From positions 1 to 61,036 of the IMG/VR virus record IMGVR_UViG_3300050343_000189: a DNA stretch of 61,036 nucleotides, one strand, 5' to 3'. The stretch is from a virus. Below the pieces are notes generated by a model that was not told where the DNA came from, ran no database searches, and was given only the letters and a program-made list of their open reading frames with translations. This document shows, piece by piece, positions 5,739 to 16,113 of this stretch. The stretch's first letter is position 1. Each line of letters opens with the position of its first letter. The position numbers and the translations under genes are program-made.

Positions 5739-6809
5739 ATGTCTGAATATAAGAAGACTGCACTGGTTCTTGGTGCTGGTGGATTTATTGGAAGTCATAT
5801 GGTTAAACGACTACGTTCAGAAGGATACTGGGTGCGTGGTGTTGATCTTAAGTATCCTGAGTTCTCTGACACAGAAGCAAATGAATTTGTTCAAGGAGAC
5901 TTGCGTGATGTAACTTTTGTTCCGTGTCATTCAGTTTAAAGGTACAAGGTAATTTCTATAACTCTGTTCCTTATCGTTTGTATCCGTCCTTTTGATGAGA
6001 TCTATCAGTTTGCTGCTGATATGGGTGGAGCAGGATTTGTATTCACTGGTGAGAATGATGCAGACATCATGCACAACTCTGTCACTATCAACTTGAATGT
6101 TCTTGAAGAAGTTCGTAAACTGAATGAAACCTTTGATGGTGTAGAGAAGGAACTGGATGAATGTAATCGTCCTGCTTTGGAACAACCTACTAAAATCTTT
6201 CTACTCTGGTTCAGCATGTATGTATCCAGAGCACAATCAACTAGACCCTGATAATCCAGACTGTCGTGAAGAATCAGCATACCCAGCAAACCCAGACTCA
6301 GAATATGGATGGGAGAAACTCTTTCAGTGAGCGTCTCTACTTTGCTTACAATCGCAACCATGGCATCCCTGTTCGGATTGCTAGGTATCACAACATTTTT
6401 GGACCTGAAGGAACCTGGGACGGTGGAAGAGAGAAGGCACCAGCTGCAATCTGCCGTAAAGTTGCTTACCTCCCGGAGTCAGGTGGAGCAATCGAGGTGT
6501 GGGGAGATGGCTTACAAACTCGTTCCTTCCTGTTCATTGACGAATGCATTGAAGCAACTACAGAATGATGAATCAGTGACTTCATGGGACCAGTTAATAT
6601 TGGTTCTGAAGAGATGGTTACTATTAATCAACTTGTAGATACTGCTGCTAAGTTGCTGGTAAAGAAGTCTCTAAGATTCATATTGATGGACCTCTTGGAG
6701 TTCGTGGACGTAACTCTAATAATGATTTGATTCGTGAGAACTTGGTTGGGATTATTCTCAAACTCTTGAAGAGGGTATTCGTAAAACTTATAATTGGATT
6801 GTTTTGTAA
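5739..6809 (+). CDS. GDP-mannose 3,5-epimerase-like NAD-dependent sugar epimerase, frameshifted
   Basis: First gene of the glycan cluster. The N-terminus TALVLGAGGFIGSHMVKRL is a Rossmann GxxGxxG motif. ADMGGAGFVFTGENDADIMH, the region around YGWEK (catalytic Tyr-x-x-x-Lys) and RYHNIFGPEGTWDGGREKAP fit GDP-mannose 3,5-epimerases, which convert GDP-mannose to GDP-galactose or gulose forms. At least five shifts (near 5930, 5985, 6195, 6320, 6565 and later) are needed. The repaired length, about 350 residues, is normal for the family. The end is NIGSEEMVTINQLVDTAAK ... YNWIVL. Confidence 0.85.
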
Positions 6810-6858
6810 GAAATGATAGAGAACTAGATCCATTTAATAGAGAAAAGTATTTACTAAA

Positions 6859-7700
6859 ATGAAAAATTTTAAACTATTAAATGATACTTTTGTTCACCTT
6901 ACTAATGGGAATAAAGGATATTCAACTCATGGAAAAGAATCTAAGTATATTAAGTGGATTCATGAAGGTGAAGGTAAACAACAACTTACCTTTAATAATC
7001 TAACTCCTGATGATGAAACATTCTATGTTGATAGGTTTATCCCATAGGACTACAAGATAATGTGCAAGTAAGAAGAAATATGCTATTATCTTAGAATGTT
7101 GTTGGATTAGTTAATCCACTTATTGAAGAGATTAAGAATAATCTTGATGCATATGAATGCATATGATAAAATTTTTACTTGGAGTGAAGAACTGTGTGAA
7201 CTTCATGAAGAATTCTGTTGGATTCCTGGCAATGGATCTTGGATTCGTGAACCACAGATCTATCCAAAGGACAAATTAGTTTCTATAATTGCATCTAATA
7301 AGTCTCATCTTCCTGGTCACCAACAGAGAATGCATATGCTAGAACAATTAAAGGACTATGCTCCTTTGTTTGGTCGTGGATTCAATGAAGTAGAATACAA
7401 AGAAGATGCACTAGCAGACTACATGTTCTCAGTTGCTATTGAGAATGCTAATGATTGGTTTACAGTGAAAAAATTCTTGATTGTTTCTTGACTGGAACTA
7501 TTCCAATCTATTATGGTACTCCTAGTATTACCAAGTGGTTTAATACTGATGGTATGATTTTCCTTGAGGATGGATTTGATATTGAAGAACTAGATAAAGA
7601 TCTTTATAAATCTATGGAATCTGCAATCAAAGATAACTTTGAACGTGCAATGAAGATGGAAATGTTAGAGGATTTTATCTGGGAGACTTACTTTGAATAA
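6859..7700 (+). CDS. GT10-like (alpha-1,3-fucosyltransferase type) glycosyltransferase, frameshifted
   Basis: The C-terminal half has SEKILDCFLTGTIPIYYGTP followed by a Phe-Asn pair and an acidic stretch, the acceptor/donor motif of family GT10 fucosyltransferases (EK..D.F..GTVPIYWG). The N-terminal half begins MKNFKLLNDTFVHLT. Frames change near 7045, 7155 and 7465. About 280 residues, a compact form like other phage and bacterial members. The real donor sugar cannot be told. Confidence 0.7.
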
Positions 7701-8400
7701 GATTTGTCTAATACATCATTGGGCTGGTATTGGAGATATCTTTTATCTCCAATCAGTTGCAAAGAAATACATCTCTATGGGGTATGAAATTATCTGGCCT
7801 CTTAGGGATGATATTTTATGGTTAGGTGATTATATTAAAGGTATTACTTTCTGCTCTAAAGAAGATAACTTTCCTGGTAAAGAATACTATGGGCAAGACG
7901 CAGTTATCATTACTCCTAACTTTGTATATCTTGGTATCATGAGACCTCATTTATGGGGTATTGGTGATGATAAGATTATGTCTTCTAAGTATAGTATCTT
8001 GAATATGGATCACACTGACTGGAAGAGTGGGTTTACTTTTGATAGGAAGTTTGATAAAGAGAACGATCTGTATTATAATGTCCTTGGTCTCAAAGATGAT
8101 TCTGAGTTCGTGTTCATCAATAATCTCTACAATGAGAATAGAAATTGTGAACTGATGCGTTCAGAAAACTATGACTTACCTGTCGTAGAACTTCAATACA
8201 TTGATGGATTTACACTGCTTGATTGGTGTAAAGTCTTTGAGAAAGCAAAGAGTGTGTTTACAATCAACACTTCTTTGAATTATATTATTGATACTCTGGA
8301 CACCTCTTATGAGAGATACGTAGTTGTTGCACATAATGAGCAGAATGAGAAAGAGATTGATTACCTTTTCAGCACACCACATGAGATGATATGCAAGTAG
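7693..8400 (+). CDS. Glycosyltransferase, GT9/heptosyltransferase-like
   Basis: 235 residues, intact. TTG start at 7693 overlaps the previous stop (TTGAATAA). The N-terminus KICLIHHWAGIGDIFYLQSV recalls the GxGD loop of GT9 enzymes, and the C-terminal half (AKSVFTINTSLNYIIDTL) the donor-binding region. Family assignment is tentative; it is certainly part of the glycan operon. Confidence 0.5.
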   Translation: MNKICLIHHWAGIGDIFYLQSVAKKYISMGYEIIWPLRDDILWLGDYIKGITFCSKEDNFPGKEYYGQDAVIITPNFVYLGIMRPHLWGIGDDKIMSSKYSILNMDHTDWKSGFTFDRKFDKENDLYYNVLGLKDDSEFVFINNLYNENRNCELMRSENYDLPVVELQYIDGFTLLDWCKVFEKAKSVFTINTSLNYIIDTLDTSYERYVVVAHNEQNEKEIDYLFSTPHEMICK

Positions 8401-8880
8401 TAGAGTATAAAGGAGATACATATCCACACTTTCAAACAATTGGCAATGCATCGCAGTTTGCTATTCCATTTGCTAAACATGTTTGTAGTGGGTATGGATA
8501 TGATATTGGATGTATGAAGAAGGAATGGTCTTTCCCAGATTCTGTTCCTATTGACCTATCATTTGATAATGGATGGGAAGCAGATAATCTTCCACCTGTT
8601 GAACCTGACTACATTTTTTCTAGTCATTGTCTAGAACATGTTCCTGATTGGGTTGCTACAATGGATTATTGGTATGCAAGACTCAAACTGGGAGGTGTTT
8701 TGTTCCTCTATCTTCCTGATTATAGTCAGAAGTATTGGAGACCTTGGAACAATAGAAGACATAAGCACTGCTTGAAACCTGAATTCATTCTATGATTACA
8801 TGATTGATAAGGGATATAAGAATGTCTTTGTATCGGGTATTGATTTAAATAACGCATTTATGATTATGGGGGAAAAATGA
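8391..8880 (+). CDS. Class I SAM-dependent methyltransferase, frameshifted near the end
   Basis: GYDIGC (motif I), PIDLS, then DYIFSSHCLEHVPDW and LKLGGVLFLYLPD, the order of a methyltransferase-11-type fold. The frame shifts near 8785 and continues YDYMIDKGYKNVFVSG to a TGA at 8878-8880 that overlaps the next ATG. About 163 residues. It probably methylates a sugar or a glycan end. Confidence 0.75.
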
Positions 8881-9734
8881 AAAAGATTTTAGTTTCTACT
8901 TGGTGTACTGATGATTATGCAGAACTTTTGGGTGTAGAAAAACTAGCTAACTCAATTAAATATTTTCATCCAGAGGTGGATCATGTTATCTTTGATACTA
9001 AGATGACTGAACAGATACATTCTGAAATGCCATGGATGAAACCTATTTGGATGATGGCAGCCACTTGTCTTCCTTTTGTTGAGGAATACGATATGGTTGT
9101 TCATTTGGATGCTGATGCTGTCGTTACTGGACCAATGACCGAGTTCTTTGAGAGTGAAGAAGACATTATTGGGGTTCGAAATAATAACTCTTTAGACAAA
9201 GCATCTGGACATGACTTTGGTATAACAATTACTCATCTTCCACCGTTTGGAAATGGTCAGCAGATTCCAATCCAAAACTTTATCAATGCTGGCATGATTG
9301 GTGCTAACAACAAAGAGTTCTGGGTAGACTGGCACGATGTAAACAAGCAGTCGGCTAAGATTAAAACAGAAGTTAATCCTTATGCTCATGGTATTGGTGA
9401 TGAACAAGATACTCTGAATCAAATATTTCATTCAGGAGAATATACTACTAAGATTGTAGATGCCATGGGATCAAATGTTTCCTATGGTATTTCTAATCAT
9501 TGGGGTAAGAACGATAACCATTGGGAAAGTTGGTCGCAAATTTACGTAAAAGGTGATAGACTATACCTTGATGATCCTAAGACAGGGGAACCGATGTGTA
9601 TTAAAGTCATGCACCAAGCTGGTGGACATGCTGCAGCACAATTAAATAGAGGAGCAGGTGGATTTAGAAATTGGTTGTCCTCTGTTGTATCTGACGAAGT
9701 TAATGACTACTTGAATGAGGTTCAAAATGGTTGA
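8877..9734 (+). CDS. GT-A type glycosyltransferase (GT8-like, DxD motif)
   Basis: 285 residues, intact. MVVHLDADAVVTGP carries the DxD metal site used by GT-A nucleotide-sugar transferases, with the strand-then-DADA arrangement of GT8-like enzymes. A later FINAGMIGANN and GDEQDTLNQIF are typical acceptor-side motifs. The ATGA overlap with the methyltransferase shows tight coupling. Confidence 0.75.
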   Translation: MKKILVSTWCTDDYAELLGVEKLANSIKYFHPEVDHVIFDTKMTEQIHSEMPWMKPIWMMAATCLPFVEEYDMVVHLDADAVVTGPMTEFFESEEDIIGVRNNNSLDKASGHDFGITITHLPPFGNGQQIPIQNFINAGMIGANNKEFWVDWHDVNKQSAKIKTEVNPYAHGIGDEQDTLNQIFHSGEYTTKIVDAMGSNVSYGISNHWGKNDNHWESWSQIYVKGDRLYLDDPKTGEPMCIKVMHQAGGHAAAQLNRGAGGFRNWLSSVVSDEVNDYLNEVQNG

Positions 9735-10999
9735 TATTGAAGCACTTCTTGAGGGTGTAAATCCACCCTACTTTGCTAATAGTAAGTGGGAACCAGGCAA
9801 TCCTGTATATTATTCTGGTCCTTACTGGGATAATCAAGAGTTGGGAGCAGCTGTCAATGGACTTCTGAATGGTAAGTGGTTACCATCTGGTGAGAAGGTA
9901 TATGAGTTTGAGAAGAAGTTCTCTAAACAATTTAACAAGGGACACTCTTTGATGGTGAACTCTGGTAGTTCTGCCAACCTGGTTATGATTGCTGCTCTGA
10001 AGAAAAGATTTGGTTGGCAGGATGGTGACGAGATCATTGTGTCATGTGTTGGTTTTCCTACCACCATTGCTCCGATCGTTCAGAATGGTTTGAAACCAGT
10101 CTTTGTTGACATCGACTTCTCTGATCTAAATTGGAGTATTGATGAGATTGAGGAAAAGGTTTCTACTAAGACCCGTGCCCTGTTCTCTTCTCCTGTTCTT
10201 GGTAATTCTTATAACTTAGGTGATGTTCTAGATATCTGTGATCGTAACAAAATCATGTTGATCTCAGATAATTGTGACAGTCTGGGTAGTAAGTGGAATG
10301 GTTCCTTTCTTACTGATCACTCTATTGCTGCTTCTTGTTCTTTTTATCCTGCTCATCATATCTGCACAGGTGAGGGTGGTATGATCTCTTCTGATGATGA
10401 GGAACTGATCAATATTGCCCGTAGTCTGGCATGGTGGGGTCGTGATTGCTATTGTGTAGGTCAGCAGAACCTGCTTGCTTGTGGCACTTGTGGTAAGAGA
10501 TTTGATAAGTGGATTGAGCATTATGATGGTATCATTGATCACAAGTATGTGTATTCTCAGATGGGATACAATCTCAAACCTATGGACTTCCAAGGTGCTA
10601 TTGGCACTGTGCAACTGACTAAACAAGATGAGATTCATCGGTTGCGTCGTAAGAATAAGATTCTGATGCAGGAAATCTTTGAACGTATTCCTGGTGTTCG
10701 TAGTGTGGATGAACTTCCTGAAGCAGAGACCAGTTGGTTTGGTGTCCCTATTATCTGTGATAGTGCGGATACTAAGGTTAGACTGACAAAACATTTGGAG
10801 GATAATAAAGTTCAGACTCGTAACTACTTTGCAGGTAATATTCTGATGCATCCTGGATATAGGCATCTTGATTACTATCGAAACTATCCGAATGCTTGTA
10901 AGGTGCTTGACCTTAGTATTCTTTGTTGGTTGTTCTCCTACAATTACTGAGGATATGATTGAATATGTTGGAACTGTAGTTGATTCTTTTGAGAAATGA
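9727..10999 (+). CDS. rfbH: RfbH-type sugar 3-dehydrase (DegT/DnrJ aminotransferase family), frameshifted at the end
   Basis: PLP/PMP-dependent enzyme that removes the 3-hydroxyl of a 4-keto-6-deoxy nucleotide sugar, giving 3,6-dideoxy sugars. The fold is DegT-like (NSGSSANLVMIAAL; SDNCDSLG). The usual Schiff-base lysine is replaced by histidine in SFYPAHHICTGEGG, the mark of the E1/ColD dehydrases. CYC...CGTCGKRF supplies cysteines for the [2Fe-2S] cluster of E1. Start MVDIEALLEG at 9727. A shift near 10912 moves the end to FVGCSPTITEDMIEY and a TGA at 10997-10999. About 424 residues. Confidence 0.88.
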
Positions 11000-12682
11000 G
11001 AGTAGCAGATTATGTGATCGACCAGATTTACAAGGCAGGTTGTGAACATATCTTCCTTGTAACTGGTGGTGGGAGCGATGTTTTTAAATGATGCAATTGC
11101 TGCTCATGAAAAAATTGAACCAGTTTGTAATCATCATGAACAAGCATGTGCAATGGGTGCAGTCGCATATGCAAAATATAAAAATAGTCTAGGTGCCGTT
11201 TGTGTTACCACAGGATGTGGTGGAACTAATGCAATTACTGGTCTTCTGGATGCATGGCAGGATAGTGTTCCTGTTATTTTTGTGTCTGGCAATGTAAATA
11301 GACCACATATGGCTCCTGCAGGTGTAAGAAATCTTGGAGTTCAGGAAGCAAACATTATTGATATTGTAAAACCAATCACTAAGTATGCAACTGTGGTTGA
11401 AGATCCTGAGATGATTGATGAGGTAATGAAAGATGCGATTCGTATTGCTACTCATGGTCGTCCTGGTCCTGTATGGATCGATATTCCTATGGATGTACAG
11501 GGTGTTGAATGTTTTAGTATTGAGGATGCCGTAAAGAGGGCAAAGAGACCTTTGATTCTTGCTGGTAATGGTATCAACTGTGCTCAAGCAAGAGAAGAGT
11601 TTAAGTTCTTTGTTGACCAGACAAACATTCCAGTTGTTACTTCATACAATGGTGTTGATCTTATTTCCTCTGATGATAGAAACTATGTTGGTAGAGTTGG
11701 AGTAAAGGGAACTCGTTCTGGCAACTTTGCAATGCAAAATTGTGATCTACTTCTTGTGATTGGTTGCCGTCTTCCTGTTCCTGTGACTGGATATAACTAT
11801 AAAACTTTTGCTAGAGAAGCAGAAGTTATTGTTGTTGATATTGATAAGGATGAACACTCAAAGGATACAGTAAAGATTGATAGATTTATTAATCGTGATG
11901 CAAAAAACTTTCTTGATCTTTACTGGTTTGATCGTAGTAAGAGTGATTGGAATTATCTTTGCGAAGAGTGGAAAGAAAAATGGCCAGTGTGTCCTACAGA
12001 AAATTCATCTGAAAAAGTAGATCTCTATTACTTCATGCAATGTCTGAATACTTTAAAGAGAGATGACGATGTTTTAATTTCTGATGCAGGTTCTGCATTC
12101 TATGTTTGTTCTCAAGCAACTACAATTAAAAATCAACAGAGATATATCACATCTAGTTCTCAAGCAGAGATGGGATTTACAATTCCTGCTTGCATTGGTG
12201 CTGCATTTGCCAAGTATGGAGATGTAATTGGTGTAACTGGAGATGGTTCTTTTATGATGAACCTACAAGAACTTCAGACTATCAAACACTACAACCTTCC
12301 TATCAAGTTGTTTGTATGGAATAATGACGGATACCTCTCTATTCGCACAACTCAAAAGAAATTTTTTGAGGGTAGGGAAATCGGAACAGATGCTGAAAGT
12401 GGTGTCTCTATCCCAAGCATCCGTGATGTGGTAAAGAGTTTTGGTATTGAACACATTTATGCTGATGCAAAAGGTCTAGAACATGCAGTTCAAACTACTC
12501 TTGATTGTAGTGGTCCTATTGTATGTGAGGTCCTTTGTGAGAAGTGGCAGGAAGTTGTTCCTACAATGCAAGGTAGAAAAAATGCAGATGGTACGATTAG
12601 CGCACCACCTTTAGAAGATATGTATCCTTTCTTGTCAAGAAAGGAATTTTATGATAACATGATTATTAAGCCCTTAGACTAA
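10996..12682 (+). CDS. ThDP-dependent enzyme of the acetolactate synthase family
   Basis: Start at the ATGA overlap: MRVADYVIDQIYKAGCEHIF then GGG and, after one shift near 11078, MFLNDAIAAHEK. NHHEQACAMGA contains the Glu that activates the thiamine ring. GDGSFMMNLQELQTIKHYN followed by WNNDGY is the ThDP/Mg2+ motif (GDG ... NN). About 560 residues, full length. In sugar clusters, related enzymes (YerE type) attach a two-carbon unit to a keto sugar; sitting next to an RfbH-type dehydrase supports such a role, but this is inference. Confidence 0.85.
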
Positions 12683-12683
12683 T

Positions 12684-13550
12684 ATGCCTGCTGATAATAA
12701 AGATAAGGTAACTATTCTAAAGTTACGCAAACAAAAAAAGAACAAGGTAAAGACTGTTGGTGTTACCGCATATGATTATCCACAAGCATTGATGGCAGAC
12801 AATGCTGGTGTTGATTGGATTCTTGTTGGTGATTCTCTTGGTATGACCACTCTAGGTTACAAGAGCACCATTCCAGTGACTATGGATGATATGCTTCGTT
12901 CTGCTGGAGCAGTGTCCCGTGGTTCTAACCGTGCATTCACTGTAGGGGATATGCCCTATATGTCCTATCAAATTTCTAATGAAGAAGCAGTAAGAAATGC
13001 TGGAGACTTCATCAAGGCAGGTATGGATGCTGTAAAGGTTGAAGGTTGTATGGTAGAACGTATCAAAGCAATCTGTGATTCTGGTATCATGGTGATGAGT
13101 CATCTAGGATTGACCCCGCATACTCGCGCAAAACTGGGTGGATATCGTGTTCAGGGTAAGACTGCTGATCAGGCAAAAGTTATTCTTGATCAGGCACTAC
13201 GCCTTCAAGATGCTGGATGCACTTTCTTACTTCTTGAGGGTATGCCTAGAGAGTCTGCTGAAATGATTGCAACTAACTTAGATATTCCTGTATATGGAAT
13301 TGGTGCTGGAGACAGAGTTGACGGTCAGTTGGTTATTATGCATGACTTGGTTGGACTTTTCTGGGAGTTTAAATCTAAGTTTGTTAAACGTTATTGTGAA
13401 GCAGGTCAAATGATTCAGTCTGCTCTCACTGATTATGTTAATGAAGTTCGAGATCTTCAGTTCCCTGCACAAGAGAACTTCTATGAGATCAAAGATGAAG
13501 AACTTGAAAAACTTTTAGGACAAGGAGCAGGTTGGAAACATGACAAGTAA
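12684..13550 (+). CDS. panB: PanB: 3-methyl-2-oxobutanoate hydroxymethyltransferase homologue
   Basis: 288 residues, intact. WILVGDSLGMTTLGY, MPYMSYQ, VKVEGC, MSHLGLTP, GGYRVQGKT, LLEGMP and IGAGDRVDGQ appear in the order of PanB, the TIM-barrel enzyme that adds a hydroxymethyl group from methylene-tetrahydrofolate to ketoisovalerate on the way to pantothenate. It sits inside a glycan operon, one base after the ThDP enzyme and overlapping the next epimerase, so its substrate may be different here. No other pantothenate gene is near. Confidence 0.88.
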   Translation: MPADNKDKVTILKLRKQKKNKVKTVGVTAYDYPQALMADNAGVDWILVGDSLGMTTLGYKSTIPVTMDDMLRSAGAVSRGSNRAFTVGDMPYMSYQISNEEAVRNAGDFIKAGMDAVKVEGCMVERIKAICDSGIMVMSHLGLTPHTRAKLGGYRVQGKTADQAKVILDQALRLQDAGCTFLLLEGMPRESAEMIATNLDIPVYGIGAGDRVDGQLVIMHDLVGLFWEFKSKFVKRYCEAGQMIQSALTDYVNEVRDLQFPAQENFYEIKDEELEKLLGQGAGWKHDK

Positions 13551-14385
13551 AAAGATTCTTTTCACTGGTGGTAATGGTTTTATTGGTCGTCAGATTATTC
13601 CCTTCATTCAGGAAGCAGGATATGAGATAGTTAGACCCAGATCAACTCAGGTTCGACTTCAGGTTGATGAAGAAGTTGCTACCCTATTTGATGATGGTCA
13701 ACACTATGATGCAATCATTCATGCTGCCATTGTCGGTGGTAGAAGAGATCTTGATGATGATTATAGAGTTCTGTATACTAATCTCAATATGTTTGAGACT
13801 CTGTATAAGTATGTTGATCAGACTGACATGTTCATCAATCTGGATAGTGGTGCATCATATGGTCGTCCTGCTCCCGTTGATGAACCCTCACCAGAAGACT
13901 TTGGTAAAGTTATTCCAAGTGATCCATATGGATTCTCAAAATATGTTATTGCCAAACGTGTATTAGATAATCCAAAGGGTGTGAATCTTCGCATCTTTGG
14001 ATGCTTTGGTGAGCATGAAGAGAGCACACGATTCTTTAACACTAACATCAATCAATATATTGACAAGAAACCTATTCAACTTGTCAAAGATCGGAAGATG
14101 GATTTTATCTTTGCTGATGACCTCTACAAGATTGTTAAGTATTATCTTGATGGTAATTATGGACCCAAAGATGTGAATTGTGTTTATGATCGTAAGTATA
14201 TGCTCAGTGATATTGCTGAGATTATCAATCACTTAGGACCTTACAAGGTTGATATTCAATCTGAAGGACAGCATCCTATATTTCCGTATGTTGGAAAAGC
14301 AAATAACTTGCCTATTGAATATAGTGGTTTAGTAAATGGAATTCGCAAAGTCTATGAAACATATCTTTGTCAACGGAACGTTTGA
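13540..14385 (+). CDS. NAD-dependent epimerase/dehydratase (extended SDR)
   Basis: 281 residues. KILFTGGNGFIGRQII is the Rossmann motif; INLDSGASYG and PYGFSKY give the Ser and Tyr-x-x-x-Lys catalytic residues. A DFIFADDLYKIV stretch is typical of nucleotide-sugar epimerases or reductases. It overlaps PanB by 11 bases and the next gene by 32. The exact sugar is unknown. Confidence 0.82.
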   Translation: MTSKKILFTGGNGFIGRQIIPFIQEAGYEIVRPRSTQVRLQVDEEVATLFDDGQHYDAIIHAAIVGGRRDLDDDYRVLYTNLNMFETLYKYVDQTDMFINLDSGASYGRPAPVDEPSPEDFGKVIPSDPYGFSKYVIAKRVLDNPKGVNLRIFGCFGEHEESTRFFNTNINQYIDKKPIQLVKDRKMDFIFADDLYKIVKYYLDGNYGPKDVNCVYDRKYMLSDIAEIINHLGPYKVDIQSEGQHPIFPYVGKANNLPIEYSGLVNGIRKVYETYLCQRNV

Positions 14386-14755
14386 TATTCTACATCGAGG
14401 CCATATTGAACTCCTAAACTATGCAAAAAGTTTAGGAGACTTTTTATTAGTTGGAATTGATACTGATGATAGAGTAAAAGAAAAGAAAGGTCCTACCAGA
14501 CCCATACATAGTCAAGAAGAAAGAAAGTTTTTTCTTGAAAACTTAAAAGCAGTAGATGGTGTCGATACTTTTTCGTGTGACGAAGAGTTAGAATGTATGA
14601 TTAAATCATATAAACCTGATATAATGATTGTAGGATCAGACTGGAAAGGAAAGTCTGTAATTGGATCTTATTATGCTGCTGAACTTAGATTCTTTGATCG
14701 AATAGGTGATTATGCCACAACAAAAACAATTCAAAGTATTATTGATCGGAGATAG
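14354..14755 (+). CDS. Cytidylyltransferase-type nucleotidyltransferase (HldE C-terminal-like)
   Basis: 133 residues from the ATG at 14354. FVNGTFDILHRGHIELLNYA holds the HxGH nucleotide-binding motif; GIDTDDRVKEKKGPTRPI and PDIMIVGSDWKGKSVIGS follow as in sugar-phosphate adenylyl/cytidylyltransferases such as the C-terminal domain of HldE. Here the domain is a separate gene, overlapping the matching kinase. Confidence 0.82.
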   Translation: MKHIFVNGTFDILHRGHIELLNYAKSLGDFLLVGIDTDDRVKEKKGPTRPIHSQEERKFFLENLKAVDGVDTFSCDEELECMIKSYKPDIMIVGSDWKGKSVIGSYYAAELRFFDRIGDYATTKTIQSIIDRR

Positions 14756-15462
14756 TTGTATCGATGAATATGTTTATGGGATATGTGAAAGACTTAATCC
14801 AGAAGCACCAGTACCTATTCTTAAGAAAACTAGAGTAAAAACTCAGAAAGGAATGGCATGGAATGTGAGAGAGAATCTCATGTCATTTGGAGTTGAAGTT
14901 TACATTCTTACTCAGGAAGAACAGGATTATAAAACGTAGATTCATTGATGAAAGATATAACCAACAACTTCTTAGAGTTGATGTAGAGGATCCTACTAAA
15001 CCTCTTGATTATGATCTACCAGAAGATAACTTTGATGCCCTTGTCATATCGGATTATGATAAGGGATTTATTACAACTGAAAGAATGTTTCAGTTGGTAG
15101 AATGGTTTGATGGTCCTGTGTTTATCGACAGTAAGAAAAAAGTATTACCTACAGATAATGCATATGTTAAAATAAATGCTGATGAATATTCTAAATTAGA
15201 AACTAAATCTAATAATTTAATTGTGACCAAAGGTTCTGGTGGTGCAGATTACCAAGGTGTAAATTATCCTGGTATTGGAGTGGGAGTATTTGATGTTTGT
15301 GGTGCCGGGGACACTTTCTTATCTGCACTTGTTTACTTTTATCTCCTGTATGCTAAAATAGAGAAAGCAATACCATATGCAAATAAAGCAGCTGCGATTG
15401 CTGTAACACATTTTGGAACCTATGTATTATCTGAGAGGGATGTAAATGAGATATGTGATTGA
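14712..15462 (+). CDS. PfkB-family sugar kinase (HldE N-terminal-like), frameshifted
   Basis: Starts MPQQKQFKVLLIGDSCIDEY, followed by NPEAPVPI, as in heptose-7-phosphate kinases. The second PfkB signature is clear: VFDVCGAGDTFLSALVYF. A shift near 14930 joins the halves (RFIDERYNQQLLRVD resembles the HldE RxxxxxQQ.LR.D segment). Repaired length is about 250 residues, shorter than the 320 of HldE's kinase domain. Confidence 0.8.
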
Positions 15463-15775
15463 TATTGACGGTACTATATGCACTCCAGGTTCCACAGAGG
15501 AGATGAGATATGAACAGGCGATGCCAATTCAGGATCGTATTGATAAAATAAATAAACTATACGAAGAGGGTCATACCATCGTATATCTAACTGCCAGAGG
15601 GATGGGTAGGTATAAAAATAATGCAGACCTGGCAAAAAAAGAATTCTATGAATTTACTGAGATACAATTAAGTTTGTGGGGATGTAAGTATCATCAATTA
15701 TTCCTTGGTAAACCTTCAGCAGACTACTACATAGATGATAAAGGAATCCACTCTGATGACTTCTTCGGAAATTAA
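15446..15775 (+). CDS. HAD-like sugar phosphatase
   Basis: 109 residues, intact, starting MRYVIDIDGTICTPGS: the DxDGT nucleophile motif of the HAD superfamily. VYLTARG (motif II) and KPSADYYIDDKG (Lys and acidic motifs) follow. Short capless members of this type occur in capsule and LPS clusters. With the adjacent kinase and nucleotidyltransferase it could complete a kinase-phosphatase-nucleotidyltransferase pathway. Confidence 0.8.
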   Translation: MRYVIDIDGTICTPGSTEEMRYEQAMPIQDRIDKINKLYEEGHTIVYLTARGMGRYKNNADLAKKEFYEFTEIQLSLWGCKYHQLFLGKPSADYYIDDKGIHSDDFFGN

Positions 15776-16112
15776 GCATGTCCCTAAAGGTTGGGGATAT
15801 GAAAAATGGATTGTAAATACTGATGAGTATTGCGGAAAACTTCTTTTCTTTGATGAAGGGAAAAGATGCTCTTGGCACTATCATAACTTAAAGGATGAAA
15901 CATTTTACCTGCAGTCTGGTAGAATACTTTTGTACTATGGTGATAGTGATGACCTGGCAAAAGCAAATGATTGTATCCTAGAACCAGGAGATAAATTTCA
16001 CATCTATCGTGGACTGAGACATCAGATGATTGCAGTCGAACCATCTGAACTTTTTGAATTTTCCACAGAACATTTTGATGAAGACAGTTATAGAGTAATT
16101 AAAGGAGATTAA
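15756..16112 (+). CDS. Cupin-domain protein (sugar isomerase-like)
   Basis: 118 residues from the ATG at 15756. VPKGWGYEKWIVNTDEYCGK, then CSWHYHNLKDETFYLQSGR is the first cupin motif with its metal-binding His and Glu; EPGDKFHIYRGLRHQMIAVE is the second. Resembles the cupin domain of mannose-6-phosphate isomerase-like proteins. Overlaps the phosphatase gene. Confidence 0.78.
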   Translation: MTSSEIKHVPKGWGYEKWIVNTDEYCGKLLFFDEGKRCSWHYHNLKDETFYLQSGRILLYYGDSDDLAKANDCILEPGDKFHIYRGLRHQMIAVEPSELFEFSTEHFDEDSYRVIKGD

Positions 16113-16113
16113 T

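Noticed and set aside
5572-5763. Minus-strand ORF across the terminator-promoter before the glycan cluster
   Set aside because: It crosses a clear terminator and promoter and has no recognisable protein features.
10264-11049. A 261-codon open frame on the minus strand opposite the RfbH gene
   Set aside because: It lies antisense to a well-supported enzyme gene, has no domain, no ribosome binding site and a composition typical of a shadow frame.
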